From JBBIKU01 sp037445245 (GTDB lineage: Bacteria; Chloroflexota; Anaerolineae; Anaerolineales; Anaerolineaceae): a stretch of 16,608 nt of DNA. Position numbers and translations under genes: made by a program. Positions 14,469 through 16,608 of this stretch are shown here, in pieces (positions within the stretch are counted from its first letter, which is position 1; each line of letters starts with the position of its first letter). The stretch lies in the NCBI GenBank assembly GCA_037445245.1, contig JBBIKU010000036.1:1-16608 (forward strand). The letters run 5' to 3'. The notes beneath the pieces are model-generated. The model searched no databases, had not been told where the DNA came from, and was given only the letters and a program-made list of their open reading frames with translations.

Positions 14469-16232
14469 CTAGAGCTCACCATAGACCGAATCGAGCGCCG
14501 CATCTGACACATCGAAGAGATTGTTGTGCGGCGGTAGCGGCTCGATTGCCATGAATTCGGGCATCCGGTCGGCTTCCTTGCTGATCCCGGCGGCTTCGTT
14601 GAACGCCCGCTCCACCTTGAGGATCTCGCCGCCGTGTTTGACGATGTCATCCGCGGTCCAGTTGGTGCCCAGCACACCGTTGACCTCGTCGATCATGCCC
14701 TGATAGCCATCGGCGATATCCAGGATGGCAAAGGCGATGAAGAGACAATGCCCGCTCGAGTCGATGAAGGCGGTTGTCGCCTGGAAGGCGCGGCTGAGCC
14801 CGGCTTTTCCCTCTGCGCTGAGCGGGTCCTGTTTGCCCATCACACCCAGAATTTCGGGGGCGATGGTGTAACCTGCCGTGTGATCGGCGCCCATTGTGCT
14901 GGTGGCGTAGGTGATGCCGATCCCCTTTACGGCGCGCGGCTCGTAGGCAGGCATACCCTGACCCTTGACCGCCGGGACTCGCGTGACGCCCAACACCTTG
15001 CCGGCAGTTGCAGTTCCACCGCCCAGGATGCGTCCCATCGGTTCGCCCTTGCCCATCTTGTGAATCAGGTCGATCGCGCCCTTGGCATCGCCAAAGGCAA
15101 CCACACCGGCTTCCATGGCGACGCCGAGGGTGGCGCCGGTCTCGATCGTGTCCAACCCATAGGCATTGCAGAGCTGAACCATTTCTGCCACGGAATCCAG
15201 ATCACCGATGCCGCAATTTGCGCCCAGTGCCCAATCCGATTCATACTCCACACAGGAGGTTTTTTCCGTGCCGTCCTCGTTATACCAGGTGTTGGAGCAT
15301 TGAATGATGCACCCCGGGCTGCACGCATGGTTGTAGACTTCCTTGCCGGTGCGCGCTTTGTTGCCTTCGAAGATGGCTTCGCCGGCAATCTTGGCGGCGT
15401 CTTCAAAACGCCCACTGGAGAAATTACGGGTGGGCAGTCCGCCTGCCTCGTTGAGGATGTTGATCAACACAGCCGTGCCGTAGCTGTTCAGCGCGCCCTT
15501 GGGTTTGGTGATGGCGTGGGTGCGCAGGGCATCGATCATCTTCTTGCGTCCCTCTTCGAACAGCGCCTTGTCCACAATCTCGACCCCCGGCGCGCCCTGG
15601 GCATTGATCACGATGAACTTCAATCCTTTGCTCGCCATCACCGCGCCCAGCCCCCCGCGTCCGGCATAACGGCTGGGTCGCTTCGCCAAGTCATCGAAAA
15701 CGACGCCGGAATTGCCGTAGCCATGTTCACCCGCCATGCCGCATCCTGCAATCGAGACCTTATCAGGATACTTCTCGTACACCTTGGGGTAGACCTCGTA
15801 AAGATCTTTGCCGGTGAACGGGGTGGCGTCGAAAAATTCTACCGCCGGTTTTCCGGCTGCCGCATCCCAAGACAGGTAAGCCCCCCAGTATTTACCCTTA
15901 TCTTTCGGTTGACCTTCGACCACCAGCGCCTTGATGCGCATGTCTGCCAGTTGCGGAGCAAAGGGGCTGCCCGCATTGGCTTCCTTGATGCCGCCGGTCA
16001 GCGGGGACTTCCCGCCCACTGATATCCGGGCTGAGGTTGGCGCCGAGGTGCCGGTAACAAAACCGGGGGAGAAAACTAGCTTGTTATTGGGTCCTAAAGC
16101 ATGCGCCAGAGGAGGCACTTCTTTCGCCACCACATTCGAGGTGGCCCCTCTCCCCGCCAGATGTTTGTATTCAGCCGGCGCTTCTTCGACCTTGTAGGTC
16201 CTATCGGTCATGTTAATCCTCAGAAACCACAT
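14469..16232 (-). CDS. aor: Tungsten-dependent aldehyde ferredoxin oxidoreductase family enzyme
   Basis: Members of this family oxidise aldehydes (or related substrates) to acids with ferredoxin, using a bis-pterin tungsten cofactor and one [4Fe-4S] cluster, in the cytoplasm. The product has 587 residues, nearly the usual 600. The start ATG 16232-16230 has AAAGGAG 8 bases upstream. Family landmarks: GRGATSNVVAKE (27-38), SPGFVTGTSAPTSARISVGGKSPLTGG (55-81), cluster ligands C304, C308, C312 and C496 (DSSGHCLF), YESDWALGANCGIGDLD (330-346), and the pterin-binding stretch MPAYEPRAVKGIG ... MGADHT (427-452). The first cysteines are spaced C-x3-C-x3-C, whereas the well-studied Pyrococcus enzyme has C-x2-C-x3-C. 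Substrate is unknown. It heads the maturase-MoaD operon. Confidence 0.92.
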   Translation of the reverse strand: MWFLRINMTDRTYKVEEAPAEYKHLAGRGATSNVVAKEVPPLAHALGPNNKLVFSPGFVTGTSAPTSARISVGGKSPLTGGIKEANAGSPFAPQLADMRIKALVVEGQPKDKGKYWGAYLSWDAAAGKPAVEFFDATPFTGKDLYEVYPKVYEKYPDKVSIAGCGMAGEHGYGNSGVVFDDLAKRPSRYAGRGGLGAVMASKGLKFIVINAQGAPGVEIVDKALFEEGRKKMIDALRTHAITKPKGALNSYGTAVLINILNEAGGLPTRNFSSGRFEDAAKIAGEAIFEGNKARTGKEVYNHACSPGCIIQCSNTWYNEDGTEKTSCVEYESDWALGANCGIGDLDSVAEMVQLCNAYGLDTIETGATLGVAMEAGVVAFGDAKGAIDLIHKMGKGEPMGRILGGGTATAGKVLGVTRVPAVKGQGMPAYEPRAVKGIGITYATSTMGADHTAGYTIAPEILGVMGKQDPLSAEGKAGLSRAFQATTAFIDSSGHCLFIAFAILDIADGYQGMIDEVNGVLGTNWTADDIVKHGGEILKVERAFNEAAGISKEADRMPEFMAIEPLPPHNNLFDVSDAALDSVYGEL

Positions 16233-16500
16233 GTCTTACACTCCTTTCATGGGTATAGATGATTACCGGGATCAAACGAACCCGGTTTGAACGGCATTCA
16301 CAATCGCGCTGCCAAAAGGCTGCATTCAGTGCTACGGCTTGGGAAGAAAAAAAGATGCGCAATGGCACGCAACCCCGGTATGACCGAAGTACGCCTCCTT
16401 TGCGCACTGGCGGGCGATGGGAATTGCTCCCCATGCCGTATCGTTCACCTATCCGCGTGGGATTCGGTGAATCGGAGGTGCGAAGATTTTCACAAAGTCT
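16233..16500 (-). promoter_or_regulatory. Long structured leader of the oxidoreductase operon (candidate riboswitch/attenuator)
   Basis: From the predicted start (about 16500) to the first codon there are about 268 bases with no plausible gene. Several stems can form on the minus strand. TTCACC/GGTGAA (16471-16466 with 16449-16444) contains an inner ATCC/GGAT. ATGGG/CCCAT joins 16434-16430 with 16421-16417. CCTCC/GGAGG (16478-16474 with 16398-16394) could close the other two as a junction. Next, TGCGCAA (16406-16400) can pair with TTGCGCA (16362-16356), which is followed by TC and seven T (16353-16347), like an intrinsic terminator. ACCGGG/CCCGGT (16286-16281 with 16270-16265) lies before the ribosome site (16247-16241). 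Molybdenum/tungsten-cofactor riboswitches are known to control such genes; I could not confirm that this is one. Confidence 0.5.
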
Positions 16501-16506
16501 AAATTT

Positions 16507-16535
16507 ATTATAGAAAAACCAAAATGCTTTGTCAA
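16507..16535 (-). promoter_or_regulatory. Perfect sigma-70 promoter of the tungsten oxidoreductase operon
   Basis: On the minus strand TTGACA (16535-16530), 17 bases (16529-16513) and TATAAT (16512-16507) match the consensus at all twelve positions with optimal spacing. Such a strong promoter, placed about 270 bases before the gene, fits control after initiation, in the leader. The sequence upstream (16536-16608) is AT-rich and shows no gene or clear second promoter. Confidence 0.8.
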
Positions 16536-16608
16536 GGCGTTTTAAGTTAATAAATCATATTAGTAGACGCATCTTGTCACATTTGTTGCTACTATCCCCT
16601 TGCCGGTT

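Noticed and set aside
14634..16022. 462-codon open frame on the plus strand
   Set aside because: It lies wholly antisense to the clear oxidoreductase gene, and its translation is His/Gly/Ala-rich with no domain; a shadow frame caused by GC-rich codon use.
16213..16434. 73-codon minus-strand frame inside the leader, and an 84-codon frame opposite it
   Set aside because: Arg/Ser-rich translation without a ribosome site or domain; the minus frame overlaps the start of the oxidoreductase. The region is better explained as a folded leader.
16565..16590. TGTGACA-like half site upstream of the oxidoreductase promoter as a CRP/FNR site
   Set aside because: Only one half matches; the second half of the palindrome is absent.
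1..16608. CRISPR arrays, insertion sequences, prophage or integrase genes
   Set aside because: No regularly spaced repeats, transposase or integrase text, or terminal repeats were seen; the only tRNA has no flanking duplicated end.

Overview
This looks like a scaffold piece from a Chloroflexota bacterium, probably Anaerolineae. That is inferred from gene content (a dephospho-CoA kinase with a long C-terminal extension, and a tungsten aldehyde oxidoreductase operon with its own radical SAM maturase), not from a marker gene. The GC content is moderately high. Two runs of N (9077-9109 and 12987-12996) show that it is a draft assembly, and in both places the reading frame shows that the number of Ns is not the true gap length.

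Left part (1-2560): a minus-strand operon coaE - cdaA - cdaR driven by a near-consensus promoter. It makes coenzyme A (last step) and cyclic di-AMP, with the YbbR-type regulator CdaR cut by the window edge. Divergent from it is a single tRNA-Lys(UUU) gene with its own promoter and a perfect 16-bp terminator hairpin. Next, on the minus strand, come a small PspC-domain membrane protein and an 810-residue membrane protein with a spermidine-synthase-like C-terminal domain.

Middle (5640-9876, plus strand): envelope glycan genes. These are a DDW-type GT-C-like membrane protein, a small one-helix protein of unknown function, and, coupled to it through an ATGA overlap, a second GT-C-like glycosyltransferase interrupted by an assembly gap. 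They converge on a minus-strand two-domain SIS sugar-phosphate isomerase/deaminase whose promoter contains a clear operator-like palindrome.

Right part (11095-16608): a decayed short-chain dehydrogenase remnant, then a DUF368 (PopT-type polyprenyl-phosphate transporter) gene on the minus strand. Last is the most interesting unit, a minus-strand operon for a tungsten enzyme: aldehyde ferredoxin oxidoreductase, radical SAM/SPASM maturase with an AbrB-like N-terminus, a MoaD protein ending in Gly-Gly-Gly (recovered across the N gap), and a second beta-grasp protein with no Gly-Gly tail. A perfect TTGACA-N17-TATAAT promoter starts this operon about 270 bases before the first codon. The leader can fold into several stems plus an intrinsic-terminator-like element with a T7 tract. 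This suggests conditional attenuation, possibly by the molybdenum/tungsten cofactor, but the sequence does not prove it.
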